Part shown: positions 16,483 to 25,903 of the stretch, one piece after another
Layout of the letters: each line of letters opens with the position of its first letter
How positions within the stretch are numbered: position 1 is the stretch's first letter
Origin: Ruminococcaceae bacterium Marseille-P2935
GTDB taxonomy: Bacteria; Bacillota; Clostridia; Oscillospirales; Ruminococcaceae
Assembly (NCBI GenBank): GCA_900104565.1
Contig: LT629952.1
Coordinates: 868,001 to 932,000, forward strand
Length of the DNA: 64,000 nt
Direction: 5' to 3'
Position numbers and translations under genes: made by a program
The notes under the pieces: model-generated
The model's database searches: none
What the model saw: the letters and a program-made list of their open reading frames with translations, nothing else
Told to the model about the DNA's origin: nothing

Positions 16483-18280
16483 TGGCGGCTCCTCCTTCCG
16501 TCAGATGAATAAACTCCGCATCCATTTCGGACAATATCTCCCTAATTCTCTGGGGAAATTCCTGCTCAGGGATATATTTCATACGTCCGATCTGTTCCAG
16601 CACCTTCATACCTGCTACCTTGGAGAAGGCAACATCAGATTTTAGGGCATTAATCCCTTTTTCGTACCAGGTCAGAATGGCGTTGAGCATGCCAAACTGC
16701 TTTTCGGGGGAGGTATAGGTGTCAACCTCGTGGAACGCATTCTGGTGCAGATAATCCTCACGGATCGAACGGGCGCATTCCAGTGTTAATCTGTCTTTAA
16801 AGCCTAAAGCGTCTACACCAACCAGGCGTACAATCTCTTCCAGCTCAGATTCTTCCTGTAAAATCCGCATCGCTTTTTTTACCATTGCAGACCAATCAGG
16901 GGCAACTGTGCGGTCAAAGTATTCGTTAATTTTATCGCCGTACAGCGAATAGCTGGTAAGCCAGTCAATAGCAGGGAAATGGCGCTTGTAAGCCAGGCTG
17001 GCCGAAAGGCCCCAGAATACTTTTACAATACGCAGTGTACCCTGCGATACCGGCTCGGAGGTGTCACCACCCGGAGGGGATACCGCGCCGATTGCAGAAA
17101 TGGCGCCGATACGGTCCTCGCTGCCAACACAGTGTACATAACCGGCACGCTCGTAGAATTCGGCCAGACGGGAAGACAGGTACGCCGGGTAGCCTTCCTC
17201 ACCAGGCATCTCCTCCAAACGGCCTGACATCTCTCTGAGCGCTTCCGCCCAGCGGGAGGTGGAATCTGCCATGATTGCAACCTTGTAACCCATGTCGCGG
17301 AAATATTCCGCAATGGTAATACCGGTATAAATTGACGCCTCACGGGCGGCTACCGGCATATCCGAGGTGTTGGCGATCAGCACGGTGCGCTTCATCAGCG
17401 GCAGGCCGGTGCGCGGGTCGTTCAGCTCGGGGAATTCCATCAAAACGTCGGTCATTTCGTTGCCGCGTTCGCCGCAGCCTACGTATACAATAATATCGGC
17501 GTCCGCCCATTTTGCCAGTTGATGCTGTACAACAGTTTTTCCCGAACCAAAGGGGCCGGGTACTGCCGCCACACCGCCCTTGGCAATTGGGAACAGGGTA
17601 TCAATTACCCTTTGGCCGGTTACCATTGGCTCGCTAGGAGCTATTTTTTCCACATATGGACGGGGGCGGCGAACCGGCCAGCGCTGCAGCATTGGCAGCT
17701 CCACTACGCTTCCATCCTCTTGTTTCAGCCTGGCAATTGGCTCGGTAATGGTGGCTTCACCTTCAAAAATCCATTCCAAGGTGCCGGACATGTTGGGCGG
17801 CACCATAATACGCTGCAGCACGGCAGGGGTCTCCTGCACAGTACCCAGCACATCACCGCCAACCAGCTTGTCGCCCACCTTGGCAACCGGTGCAAACGCC
17901 CATTTCTTCTCGCGGTTTAATTTGGGTACATCCACGCCGCGGGTAATGCGGTCGCCCTCCTGGCTGTAAATAACCTCCAGCGGGCGCTGGATGCCGTCAA
18001 AAATGCTTTCAATGAGCCCTGGCGCAAGCTCCACCGAAAGCGGCTCCCCGGTGGAATAAACCGGCTCTCCCGGGCCAAGTCCTGCTGTTTCTTCATATAC
18101 CTGAATGGAGGCCCTATCGCCTCTCAGTTCTATAATTTCGCCGATCAGACGTTTTTCGCTTACCCGCACGACATCGTACATCTGTACGTTTGCCATACCG
18201 GTGGCGACGATCAATGGGCCTGCCACTTTGACAATCGTACCCACTGTCTGCCCGGATGCATTGTTGTTTGGTTCCATCAT
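16475..18280 (-). CDS. ntpA: V-type ATPase subunit A (catalytic)
   Basis: A 601-residue catalytic subunit that hydrolyses ATP to power ion pumping. Walker A is [13 protein letters not shown] near residue 235. It also shows the long non-homologous insertion (about residues 110-190) that separates V/A-type A subunits from F-type beta, and motifs [18 protein letters not shown] and [20 protein letters not shown]. Two ATG codons are adjacent at the start; the gene begins 9 bases after the ntpF-position gene. It may run as a pump or synthase, but the fermentative context favours pumping. Confidence 0.97.
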   Translation of the reverse strand: MMEPNNNASGQTVGTIVKVAGPLIVATGMANVQMYDVVRVSEKRLIGEIIELRGDRASIQVYEETAGLGPGEPVYSTGEPLSVELAPGLIESIFDGIQRPLEVIYSQEGDRITRGVDVPKLNREKKWAFAPVAKVGDKLVGGDVLGTVQETPAVLQRIMVPPNMSGTLEWIFEGEATITEPIARLKQEDGSVVELPMLQRWPVRRPRPYVEKIAPSEPMVTGQRVIDTLFPIAKGGVAAVPGPFGSGKTVVQHQLAKWADADIIVYVGCGERGNEMTDVLMEFPELNDPRTGLPLMKRTVLIANTSDMPVAAREASIYTGITIAEYFRDMGYKVAIMADSTSRWAEALREMSGRLEEMPGEEGYPAYLSSRLAEFYERAGYVHCVGSEDRIGAISAIGAVSPPGGDTSEPVSQGTLRIVKVFWGLSASLAYKRHFPAIDWLTSYSLYGDKINEYFDRTVAPDWSAMVKKAMRILQEESELEEIVRLVGVDALGFKDRLTLECARSIREDYLHQNAFHEVDTYTSPEKQFGMLNAILTWYEKGINALKSDVAFSKVAGMKVLEQIGRMKYIPEQEFPQRIREILSEMDAEFIHLTEGGAANA

Positions 18281-18289
18281 CTTCTGTTC

Positions 18290-18622
18290 CTACCTTCCTT
18301 CCCCGAACAGGATATCCGCGCCAATGGCCTTTTCCACATTGTCTTTTACCCCCTGCATTCCCAGCCCGGTGCTTCCGGTGCGGTTGGGAATAGGAATAAT
18401 CGCGGGAAAAGGCTGGGTTTTATAGCTGCTGATTGCTTCCCCTGCCAGCGCGGCAGCCTGCTCGGTAATATAGATTACGGCACAACCCGCATGGGCCAGC
18501 TGATGGATGGCCCGTTCTGTTTGCTGAGCAGTGTCAACATAAATGGCTTTGATGCCAAGCGCATTGAACAGCATAACGGAATCACGGTCGCCGATTACAG
18601 CAATCTCTGTTTTTTGTGCCAT
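18290..18622 (-). CDS. V-type ATPase subunit F (NtpG in Enterococcus naming)
   Basis: A 110-residue central-stalk subunit that binds subunit D and stimulates ATP hydrolysis. The family pattern is clear: IAVIGDRDSVMLFNALGIKAIYVD at the N-terminus, then CAVIYITEQAA and the central IIPIPNR with a glycine-rich turn. It starts with an ATG after AAGGGA. It lies between subunits C and A, its usual place. Confidence 0.92.
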   Translation of the reverse strand: MAQKTEIAVIGDRDSVMLFNALGIKAIYVDTAQQTERAIHQLAHAGCAVIYITEQAAALAGEAISSYKTQPFPAIIPIPNRTGSTGLGMQGVKDNVEKAIGADILFGEGR

Positions 18623-18687
18623 AGGAATCCCTTGCCTTTCCGGTTTTTACCCAAAAGGAAAAAACCTGATAAAAATGAATACCGGCA

Positions 18688-19668
18688 TTACGCGTAGAGC
18701 TCGGGCAGTGCCACAGGCACATTAGCCCGTTTGGCAGCAAACAAAACCCTTAGCGCTTTGGCTTCAGCCTCACGTCCCAACAGGTAACCTACCACCGGCC
18801 CCATACCGAAGGAATCGTATTTATTCTCCTTCGCCAGCGTCATCAGCGCACTGTCCATCCGGCGCTCCAAGCCCTGGGTGCTTCCGGTTTGCAGGTATTC
18901 TTCCAACGCGCTGGCAATTGCCCGGCCGTTTGCCCCATACCCCAGCTTGCGGGGCAGCTGCTCAGCTGGTAGCTCCACTGCTTCCAGCAGGTCCCGCTCT
19001 AAAAGCTCGCCGCCTGGAATCAAAAGCTGCACCAGCTTTTCGGACTTCCACTGAAGAGCTCTGGCCCGAACGACGCTGAGTACATTGATAAAGTCAATTT
19101 GCGCTGTAAAATAGTTCCGAATAAAACCGTTTTTTATCCGGTGTTTTTTCAGCACTGCCAATACATGTTCAAATACCGCACGGTCAACTGATGCCGAAAG
19201 CATCAGCGGATCGGTATGTTTTTGCAGTTTCTGCTCCATTTGGGTAAGCGCTGACGCAAAGCTGTCAGGGAGAGCGGAATAATCTGCATCTGATACACAT
19301 TTTTGCAGCGTCTCAAGCGAAAAGCTACCGCTACCTGCCAAAATAGTCTGGGCATCGGTTTTCAATAACCTTGCCTTTAACAGCGTTTTCAGGTTATGTG
19401 CATCGGTGCGTAGCAAAAACAGCCCTGTAATCTCTTCATCCGGCGTAACTTCCAAAACAACCTGCCGTGCAGCCTCCAGTTCAGCTTTTATTAAAAGCGC
19501 TACATTTCCGCCAGTGGCTGCCCCGGAGCCGTAGCCTGACTCGGTCAGGATCTTAAACGCCTCCTGTTCATCAGCTTCCTTCAATCGGTTCCATTTTGCT
19601 TTGTCCAGCATGCGGGTTTCCAGCACCTTAATGCGGCCCACCGCATATGGGTAGCTTGCCTGAGGCAT
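18688..19668 (-). CDS. ntpC: V-type ATPase subunit C (AC39/d family)
   Basis: A 326-residue funnel-shaped subunit that joins the central stalk to the c ring. It begins MPQASYPYAVGRIKVLETRML, typical of the family, and has repeated helical modules with LRTDAHNLKTLLKARL and FIRNYFTAQIDFINVLSVVRAR. The open frame extends 37 codons upstream into ntpE, but the ATG at 19668 is chosen because it matches the family start and lies one base after the ntpE stop. Confidence 0.92.
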   Translation of the reverse strand: MPQASYPYAVGRIKVLETRMLDKAKWNRLKEADEQEAFKILTESGYGSGAATGGNVALLIKAELEAARQVVLEVTPDEEITGLFLLRTDAHNLKTLLKARLLKTDAQTILAGSGSFSLETLQKCVSDADYSALPDSFASALTQMEQKLQKHTDPLMLSASVDRAVFEHVLAVLKKHRIKNGFIRNYFTAQIDFINVLSVVRARALQWKSEKLVQLLIPGGELLERDLLEAVELPAEQLPRKLGYGANGRAIASALEEYLQTGSTQGLERRMDSALMTLAKENKYDSFGMGPVVGYLLGREAEAKALRVLFAAKRANVPVALPELYA

Positions 19669-19669
19669 G

Positions 19670-20278
19670 TTACTGCACCTCCGCTTCAAACAGCAGTGCG
19701 GAAACCTCCCGCTCGCAGTCCTCTCTGGCTGCACGAACCAGTGCTTCAAAGGAGGCATTAACGTCGCTGATCTTCCCAATCAGCTGAAAACCACCGGAAA
19801 AAGAAGCAGGTTGGTCATCCAGCGTCAGAGCCCCCTTCTTTCCTGCTGCTTTCAGCTGAGTATTTAATGAATCCAAAAACTCCTGTGAATATCTGCTGCG
19901 GTCAGCCGCAGGTACCCTAAGCTTTTCCTCTCCAGTGCTGCTGGATTCCAGCACCAGGCGGGTAATCAGTTTTTCCCACCGCTGCCCCTGCAAACTGCAA
20001 AGTTCTTCCAATGCCAATCGAAATGCTTCATCCAACACAGCGCGTTTCGCTGCCAGGGTGTTTTTTCTGGCTTCCAGACCTGCAATTAACAGCTTGCGCC
20101 GGTCTATTTCTTCTGATTCCGTCACAACATCTGCAGCAATTTTGGCGGCTTTTTGTTCCGCCCCCTGAAGGACCGCCTGCCCGATAGATGCCGCACGCTC
20201 TTCTGCTGCCCTGTAAATTGCGTCAGCTTCCTGCTGTGCATCTTCCTTTATTTTTTGTAAAATTCTATCTGCACTCAA
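19670..20278 (-). CDS. ntpE: V-type ATPase subunit E
   Basis: A 202-residue peripheral-stalk subunit. A long charged helix at the N-terminus (KIKEDAQQEADAIYRAAEERAAS) pairs with the G/H subunit to form the stator; the C-terminal half is globular. The start is TTG, 7 bases after GAGGG; no ATG or GTG lies in a better place in this frame. It sits between subunits K and C. Confidence 0.9.
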   Translation of the reverse strand: MSADRILQKIKEDAQQEADAIYRAAEERAASIGQAVLQGAEQKAAKIAADVVTESEEIDRRKLLIAGLEARKNTLAAKRAVLDEAFRLALEELCSLQGQRWEKLITRLVLESSSTGEEKLRVPAADRSRYSQEFLDSLNTQLKAAGKKGALTLDDQPASFSGGFQLIGKISDVNASFEALVRAAREDCEREVSALLFEAEVQ

Positions 20279-20317
20279 GACGATACCCTCGCTTTCCTAA
20301 AAACTTCCACCTTTCCA

Positions 20318-20791
20318 TTACAGCTGGATGCCAAAAATCAGCAGGATGGAAACCAACAAAGCGAGAATTGCATAGGTTTCTACCAATGCGCACATGGTAA
20401 TGCCCTTTGCGGAAGCATCTGGCTGTTTTGCAGTCATATGAATAGCCGAGGCTGCGGTTTGGCCCTGGTATATAGCCGAAAATAAGCCCACAATACCAAT
20501 TGGCATAGCAGCGCCAAACAAAGCCCAACCCTGACCGGTAGTCAAAGCAATTGCACTGCCGCCCAGCAAGCCCATGCGCACAATAATAATAACAGCGGTT
20601 AAGAAGCCGTAAATACCCTGGGTACCGGGAAGCGCCTGCAGAACTAACAGTTTACCAAACAGGTCAGGATTTTCAGAAACAACACCGGCAGCAGCCTGGC
20701 CGCCCAGTCTAACACCCATAGCAGAACCAATACCTGCCAATGTAGCCGCAATCGCAGCACCAACAATTGCAATAACAGTACCAAAAGTCAT
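20318..20791 (-). CDS. ntpK: V-type ATPase subunit K (c-ring proteolipid, Na+-type)
   Basis: A 157-residue double-hairpin proteolipid with four membrane helices that forms the rotor ring. The ion site matches the sodium-binding pattern of the Enterococcus hirae NtpK ring: Thr and Gln in LPGTQGIYGF (about residues 55-64), Gln in AIYQGQTAAS (near 110), and the carboxylate Glu in ALVETYAIL (near 139). The first hairpin has no carboxylate, as expected. A strong ribosome site AGGAGG precedes the ATG. Na+ specificity is inferred from these residues. Confidence 0.95.
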   Translation of the reverse strand: MTFGTVIAIVGAAIAATLAGIGSAMGVRLGGQAAAGVVSENPDLFGKLLVLQALPGTQGIYGFLTAVIIIVRMGLLGGSAIALTTGQGWALFGAAMPIGIVGLFSAIYQGQTAASAIHMTAKQPDASAKGITMCALVETYAILALLVSILLIFGIQL

Positions 20792-20817
20792 AATGATTTC
20801 CTCCTAATTTTTCATTG

Positions 20818-22689
20818 TTATATTTCGTTGTTTTGATCTATGACATCCACATGCTTGGTAGCAACCGACAATGGTTTAAACGGCTTACCGCCGCCTTCAT
20901 AACACTTGCCGAAAAACTCAATGTATTGTAACCGGCTGTCGTGCACATATGCCGAAAGCAGGCCCATAACAATATTAAACGCATGGCCGACAAAGTATAT
21001 GGCCAGTGATAAAACAAAACCAATCACCGAGCCTTGAATCATTCCGGCCAGCAGGTTCATTACCATACCAATAACACCGGTTGCAAGGCTAAGTGCCAAA
21101 ATACGGGAATAGGAAAGAATATCGCTCATATAACCGGTGATGTTGTATAGCCCGCCCAGGCCTCCGGTGATTTTACCAAATCCCTTTTTATTCCGGCCTG
21201 CAGTAAACAGAATGGTAAGAGCACCAATAGCAGCCATAACCTGTCCTGCTTTTGCAAGCTGAGGCAGGAACAAAAACCCTAATCCGGTAATTAAAATTAT
21301 CCAGCTGAGCTGGTCAAAAATTGCATCCCAAAAATGACCATTTTTGATGTCATGGTACATTTTCAGAATCATACCGGAGAATATATGCAGTACGCCCAAT
21401 ATCAGGCAGAACACCAGCATGCCTACCGGGTTGTCCAGCGGGGCAAACAAAAGCGGGTGCCAGGTTTCACCAAAATAACTGCCGAATACAACGCCCCAGA
21501 TCATGGTGGTGATGCTGGAATACCACATCACTCTTACCAGCTTTCCGAACTCACCCTTAGGCTTTTTCACCTTAAGAAAAACATAAAGTAAAATTGCCAT
21601 AATTAACCCATAGCCTGCGTCCCCCATCATAAGGCCAAAAATAATCCAATACCAGGGGGCCATTACCGGGTTGGGGTCTAACCCCTCGCTGGGTTTGGGC
21701 CGTGAAAACATATCGGTAATGGTTTCAAATTGGGTGACAAATCGGTTGTTTTTGGTAACGGTCGGCGGGTCGTCCTCTTCAGTAGGGTCAGAAAAGGCTA
21801 AATCATATGCCTCGGTTACCTGTTCTACTGCTTTCTTCACTTTATCCATCCGGTCACTGCGAACCCACCCATGCAAACAGAAGGTGGCTTCGGTTTCGGT
21901 AGCCGGAGCAGAAAGCCGTTCACACTGCGCCTTCAGCTGATCACAAAGAATCTCGAGCTCTTCGCGGCGATCTGCCAAATCAGCAACCTGCTGAATCAAG
22001 TCTTTTTGCAACGCTTGTGCCTCTTCCAGCTTATGCTCACATAAGGCATAGGCGTCAGCAGCCAGCCCCTCAAACCTTGGGGGTGTGCTTTCGGCAAACC
22101 CAGCAGCCTTTGCCGCTTCCATAACCGCCTCTTCATCAGAATAATGGCAGGCCAGAAAAAGCAAACGGCCTTCTGCACCGGTGCCCAAAATTTCCACCTC
22201 TGCTCCTGCCTGCTGCAACGAATCTTTCACAGCATCTGCATTGCCAAGCCCTATATAACCGGTATGAAAACGAACAGACCGGGTTGCACCCAGTTTATGT
22301 AACGGAATTTCCAGCGTTACCCATGGTGCAAGCTGGTCCCGCTGCGCTTCCAGAGATCCAATTTCAGTACCTGCGGCCGAAATTTGCTCCTCCAGCTGCT
22401 CTAGCTGCCTTGCTAGTTCAGTGGCATCTTCATTGGTTTGAATAAACTTCTCATAAGGAATTTCCGGATTCGGTGCCAAAAAGCTCCTTTTGCCCTGGTA
22501 GCGTGTTGCAAACCCTAGGGTATTTTCAGCTTTCAAAGCATTCATTTCTGCCTGATCCTTTTGAGAAAGCTGCGTGCTTTCTTCCACTGGGATAATCATG
22601 AATTCTCCCGAGCGCTGCAAGGAAAGCAGCAGGGCTTCGCGATCTTGCTTTAGCGCAAAAAGCACAGCCTTTTTCATCGGGACGATCAT
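20818..22689 (-). CDS. ntpI: V-type ATPase subunit I (membrane a subunit)
   Basis: A 623-residue subunit that forms the static ion half-channels. The cytoplasmic N-terminal half (about 1-330) holds coiled-coil segments that bind the peripheral stalks; the C-terminal half has about seven or eight membrane helices. The essential Arg is probably the one in ILSYSRILALSLATG near residue 535. Its ATG overlaps the end of the G/H subunit gene by 4 bases (ATGA). Confidence 0.95.
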   Translation of the reverse strand: MIVPMKKAVLFALKQDREALLLSLQRSGEFMIIPVEESTQLSQKDQAEMNALKAENTLGFATRYQGKRSFLAPNPEIPYEKFIQTNEDATELARQLEQLEEQISAAGTEIGSLEAQRDQLAPWVTLEIPLHKLGATRSVRFHTGYIGLGNADAVKDSLQQAGAEVEILGTGAEGRLLFLACHYSDEEAVMEAAKAAGFAESTPPRFEGLAADAYALCEHKLEEAQALQKDLIQQVADLADRREELEILCDQLKAQCERLSAPATETEATFCLHGWVRSDRMDKVKKAVEQVTEAYDLAFSDPTEEDDPPTVTKNNRFVTQFETITDMFSRPKPSEGLDPNPVMAPWYWIIFGLMMGDAGYGLIMAILLYVFLKVKKPKGEFGKLVRVMWYSSITTMIWGVVFGSYFGETWHPLLFAPLDNPVGMLVFCLILGVLHIFSGMILKMYHDIKNGHFWDAIFDQLSWIILITGLGFLFLPQLAKAGQVMAAIGALTILFTAGRNKKGFGKITGGLGGLYNITGYMSDILSYSRILALSLATGVIGMVMNLLAGMIQGSVIGFVLSLAIYFVGHAFNIVMGLLSAYVHDSRLQYIEFFGKCYEGGGKPFKPLSVATKHVDVIDQNNEI

Positions 22690-22994
22690 TTTTTCTCAAT
22701 CCTTTCCACAATGGTAGATACTGCCTGCTGCAGTTTTGCTTGCGCGGCAAGCATCATGGCCTGATCTTTTTCCCTTTGCTCTTGCAGCAGGGAATCTGCT
22801 TTTTTTGCGCTGGTTTCCTGTGCTTGAGCCAAATCTTTCTGTGCGGCCTTTTGAGCTGCATCAATCAGCTCAGCAGCCTTTTGATTGGCCTGGGCTTCTG
22901 CTTCCCGCACCAACTCCCTTGCCTTCACCGAGGCTTCCTGCTTTTGCTGAACAGCAGCCTGTTCCGCCGCTGTAATAGAGTCAAGGATGGACAC
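22686..22994 (-). CDS. V-type ATPase subunit G/H (peripheral stalk)
   Basis: A 102-residue, Ala-, Gln- and Lys-rich, fully coiled-coil protein (repeats such as AEAQANQKAAELIDAAQKAA) that pairs with subunit E in the stator stalk; called NtpF in Enterococcus. It starts with GTG, 3 bases after GGTGGTGAT. It is the first gene of the operon, about 105 bases downstream of the likely promoter. The assignment rests on coiled-coil composition and position. Confidence 0.85.
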   Translation of the reverse strand: MSILDSITAAEQAAVQQKQEASVKARELVREAEAQANQKAAELIDAAQKAAQKDLAQAQETSAKKADSLLQEQREKDQAMMLAAQAKLQQAVSTIVERIEKK

Positions 22995-23026
22995 TGTATC
23001 ACCACCTTTGCACTAAAATACCCCAT

Positions 23027-23040
23027 ATTTCCCGGGAAAT
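23027..23040 (-). promoter_or_regulatory. Palindrome in the V-ATPase operon leader
   Basis: ATTTCCCGGGAAAT is a perfect 14-base palindrome between the promoter and the first ribosome site. It could bind a dimeric regulator or form a small hairpin; its role is unknown. Confidence 0.35.
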
Positions 23041-23103
23041 CTAAATGTTTCTACAAAAAACAAATCGGTTTATCATAAAAGTCAAAAAACCAATTCACGT
23101 TAA

Positions 23104-23132
23104 ATGATACCATTATTTGGCGGAATTGTCTA
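23104..23132 (-). promoter_or_regulatory. Likely promoter of the V-ATPase operon
   Basis: On the minus strand, TAGACA (23127-23132) and TATCAT (23104-23109) are separated by 17 bases, giving a leader of about 105 bases. Confidence 0.55.
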
Positions 23133-23199
23133 TAAAAGTCAAGTAAATATCAATCTTTTTTAGTCGCGTTATCACTCAAAAAATCCATCTATACTCAAA

Positions 23200-23230
23200 C
23201 GCCTTCAAAACCAGAACGGTTCTGAAGGCG
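23200..23230. other. Strong hairpin between the V-ATPase and nfn operons
   Basis: CGCCTTCA and TGAAGGCG, with AACC and GGTT inside, form a 12-pair stem. No T run follows closely on either strand, so it is not a clear terminator. Nothing else coding is seen between 22995 and 23448. Confidence 0.4.
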
Positions 23231-23448
23231 AATGGCTTTTGATGTAAATTTTAAAAAGCAGACTGTTTTCTGTTCATAGACAGTTTACGCCTATATAATG
23301 GGCGTGACCAACCACTGAAAACCTGTATATATATTGATTCTATTATTCTAATCTTTTTTTATTGCCAAAATGTAAATAAAAAGTGTTAAAGTTTTAAAAT
23401 ATTGTTGTTCCTATAAGGTGCCCCTGGGTTAACTATATTTTTGCTATA

Positions 23449-23487
23449 AAATCAGGCAGAAACGAGTTTTTCGTTTCTGCCTGATTT
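23449..23487 (-). terminator. Terminator of the nfnAB operon
   Basis: AAATCAGGCAGAAACGA pairs with its complement around a short T-rich loop, 9 bases past the nfnB stop. The A and T flanks let it work in both directions. Confidence 0.85.
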
Positions 23488-23495
23488 AAAAAGTA

Positions 23496-24887
23496 TTATG
23501 CTTTTGACTGAATATATTCGTCTATTGCCTTTGCCGCATGTTTGCCTGCCCCCATAGCAAGAATTACTGTGGCAGCGCCGGTTACTGCGTCTCCGCCGGC
23601 ATAAACACCCTCACGAGAGGTTAGACCGCTGTCATCTTTGGTAATAATGCAGCCATGGCTGTTAGTATCCAAGCCCTTTGTGGTATTGCGGATCAGCGGG
23701 TTAGGAGAAGTACCAATGGACATTACAACACAGTCAACATCCAGAACGAATTCGGAATTCTCTTTCACAATGGGGCGGCGGCGGCCGGAAGCATCCGGTT
23801 CACCCAGCTCCATCTGTACGCACTTCATTCCATGAACAAAACCGTTTTCATCCCCCAAAATCTCGGTTGGATTGGTCAGAACATGGAAGATAATGCCCTC
23901 TTCCTTGGCATGCTCTACTTCTTCCAGCCGAGCAGGCATCTCTGCCTCAGAGCGGCGGTAAACAATATATACATTTTCCGCCCCCAGGCGCTTTGCACAG
24001 CGCGCTGCGTCCATTGCTACGTTGCCGCCGCCGACCACCGCTACACTTTTAGCGTGCTGAATGGGGGTATTGCTACTATCCTGATAAGCTTTCATCAAAT
24101 TAACGCGAGTCAAAAATTCATTAGCAGAATATACGCCCTTCAGGTTTTCACCCGGAATATTCATAAAGCGGGGCAGACCGGCACCGGTGCCAATATAAAC
24201 CGCCTCATAACCCATTTCAAACAATTCGTCAATAGACAACACTTTACCGATTACCATATTGGTATCTACCGATACGCCAATCGCTTTCAGGTTATCAATT
24301 TCTTTCTGTACAATCTTTTTAGGAAGACGGAATTCAGGGATTCCATACACCAGCACACCGCCGGCCAGGTGCAGTGCTTCGAATATGGCAACTTCATAGC
24401 CAGCCTTTGCCAGGTCTCCTGCACAGGTAAGCCCAGAAGGGCCCGCCCCAATGACTGCAACCTTATGGCCGTTCTGCACCGGAACTGCAGGTGCTGCGGT
24501 ATTATGAGCCATATGATAATCCGCCACAAAACGCTCCAAACGGCCAATTGCCACCGGTTCGCCTTTGATGCCCCGTACGCATTTAGACTCACACTGGGTT
24601 TCCTGCGGGCAAACCCGTCCACAAACTGCCGGCAAGGAACTGGATTGGGACAGGATTTCATAAGCGCCTTCCATATCCTCTTCTCTTATCTTTGCAATAA
24701 ATGCAGGAATATCAATGGCTACCGGGCAGCCTGCCACACAGGGTTTATGTTTGCAGTTTAAGCAGCGGTTTGCTTCGTCCACTGCCTGCTCATAGGTGTA
24801 ACCCAAAGCCACCTCTTCAAAGTTGTGGTTGCGGACATTTGGTTCCTGAACCGGCATGGGGTTCTTTTTCAAAGACATATTAGCCAT
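23496..24887 (-). CDS. NADPH-binding large subunit of NfnAB/SudAB (GltA-like)
   Basis: A 463-residue flavoprotein. The N-terminus has Cys clusters for two Fe-S centres (CLNCKHKPCVAGCP and CGRVCPQETQCESKC). An FAD site follows (VAVIGAGPSGLTCAGDLA near residue 145), then an NADP site (VAVVGGGNVAMDAARCAKRLG near 285). It is often labelled glutamate synthase small subunit, but no glutamate synthase large subunit is near. Its partner is the adjacent 2Fe-2S flavoprotein, so the pair fits NfnAB, the electron-bifurcating ferredoxin:NADP+ transhydrogenase, or SudAB sulfide dehydrogenase. Confidence 0.9.
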   Translation of the reverse strand: MANMSLKKNPMPVQEPNVRNHNFEEVALGYTYEQAVDEANRCLNCKHKPCVAGCPVAIDIPAFIAKIREEDMEGAYEILSQSSSLPAVCGRVCPQETQCESKCVRGIKGEPVAIGRLERFVADYHMAHNTAAPAVPVQNGHKVAVIGAGPSGLTCAGDLAKAGYEVAIFEALHLAGGVLVYGIPEFRLPKKIVQKEIDNLKAIGVSVDTNMVIGKVLSIDELFEMGYEAVYIGTGAGLPRFMNIPGENLKGVYSANEFLTRVNLMKAYQDSSNTPIQHAKSVAVVGGGNVAMDAARCAKRLGAENVYIVYRRSEAEMPARLEEVEHAKEEGIIFHVLTNPTEILGDENGFVHGMKCVQMELGEPDASGRRRPIVKENSEFVLDVDCVVMSIGTSPNPLIRNTTKGLDTNSHGCIITKDDSGLTSREGVYAGGDAVTGAATVILAMGAGKHAAKAIDEYIQSKA

Positions 24888-25728
24888 TGTTCTTCACTCC
24901 TTTGAACAGATTGCAGGTATCCTCGTAGCGGTGGCGTTCAAAGTCTTTATACATGTTAGAACGGGCCATTGCCTCGTCAAAATCTACCAAATGGCCGTCA
25001 AAATCCGGGCCGTCTACGCAGGCAAATTTGGTTTCTCCACCTACGGTCAGCCGGCAGCCGCCACACATTCCTGTTCCATCAATCATAATGGGGTTCATAC
25101 TTACTACTGTTTTAATTCCATATTCTTTGGTCAGCTTGCTGACAAATTTCATCATAACTAAAGGGCCAATAGCAATAACCTCGTCATATTTTTCGCCGCT
25201 GTCAATCAGTTCCTTCAATGCGTTGGTTACAAGACCTTTATCTCCATAGGAACCATCATCGGTCATAATCAGCAGCTTGCTGCTGGCAGCACGGAACTGC
25301 TCCTCCAGAATAACCAGGTCTTTATTACGGAAACCTACAATTGCATGAACCTCGGCACCGTTTTCATGCAGTTTCTTTGCAATCGGGTAAGCGATGGCAC
25401 AACCGACGCCGCCGCCCACTACAGCTACCTTTTTCAGCCCGTCTAAGTGAGAAGGAGTCCCTAGAGGGCCCACAAAGTCGTGGATAAAATCCCCTTGCTC
25501 TAAATGATTTAATTTTTCGGTAGAAGCACCAACAATTTGAAAAATAATGGTAACGGTGCCTTTCTCGCGGTCATAATCTGCAACTGTCAGGGGAATACGC
25601 TCACCGCTTTCATCCACGCGTAAAATAATAAACTGGCCTGGTTCCGCCTTTTTGGCAATAAAAGGCGCTTCAACCTCCATCAAGGTGACGGTAGGGTTCA
25701 AAACTTTCTTTCGAACAATTTTAAACAT
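24880..25728 (-). CDS. NAD-binding small subunit of NfnAB/SudAB
   Basis: A 282-residue ferredoxin reductase-like protein with an FAD domain (GERIPLTVADYDREKGTV near residue 55), an NAD domain (VAVVGGGVGCAIAYPIAK near residue 103) and a C-terminal 2Fe-2S cluster site (GTGMCGGCRLTVGG, then FACVDGPDFDGHLVD). It is a homologue of dihydroorotate dehydrogenase electron transfer subunits. Its end overlaps the large subunit's start by 8 bases, so the two are made together. The complex balances NADH, NADPH and ferredoxin pools. Confidence 0.9.
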   Translation of the reverse strand: MFKIVRKKVLNPTVTLMEVEAPFIAKKAEPGQFIILRVDESGERIPLTVADYDREKGTVTIIFQIVGASTEKLNHLEQGDFIHDFVGPLGTPSHLDGLKKVAVVGGGVGCAIAYPIAKKLHENGAEVHAIVGFRNKDLVILEEQFRAASSKLLIMTDDGSYGDKGLVTNALKELIDSGEKYDEVIAIGPLVMMKFVSKLTKEYGIKTVVSMNPIMIDGTGMCGGCRLTVGGETKFACVDGPDFDGHLVDFDEAMARSNMYKDFERHRYEDTCNLFKGVKNNG

Positions 25729-25770
25729 GGTATCATTCCTTTACTGAGTACTGGTTTGCACTTATTTAAT

Positions 25771-25799
25771 ATCATACCATTTTTTTTATAAAATGGAAA
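25771..25799 (-). promoter_or_regulatory. Promoter of nfnAB with an internal palindrome
   Basis: On the minus strand, TATGAT (25771-25776) is the -10 and TTTCCA (25794-25799) a fair -35 with 17 bases between. CCATTTT and AAAATGG (25777-25796) form an inverted repeat that fills the spacer and could be an operator. Confidence 0.5.
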
Positions 25800-25810
25800 T
25801 CAAATTTTAT

Positions 25811-25845
25811 AAAAAAGCAAAGCCGCTGGAAAGCGGCTTTGCTTT
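25811..25845 (-). terminator. Terminator of the Fe-ADH gene
   Basis: AAAGCAAAGCCGCT pairs with AGCGGCTTTGCTTT around a 4-base loop, and a T run follows on the minus strand, 60 bases past the stop. Confidence 0.88.
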
Positions 25846-25903
25846 CGGGAAGAAACTGTTCGCCATTTTCCCGTTTTTCCTATATCCTATTAACAAAAGC
25901 AGA

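Noticed and set aside
23655-24761. A 368-codon open frame on the + strand
   Set aside because: It lies opposite the well-supported NfnB gene and has no ribosome site or recognisable domain.
23496-24887. Glutamate synthase small subunit as the function of the GltA-like protein
   Set aside because: No large subunit is nearby, and the gene overlaps a 2Fe-2S flavoprotein partner, which fits NfnAB/SudAB.
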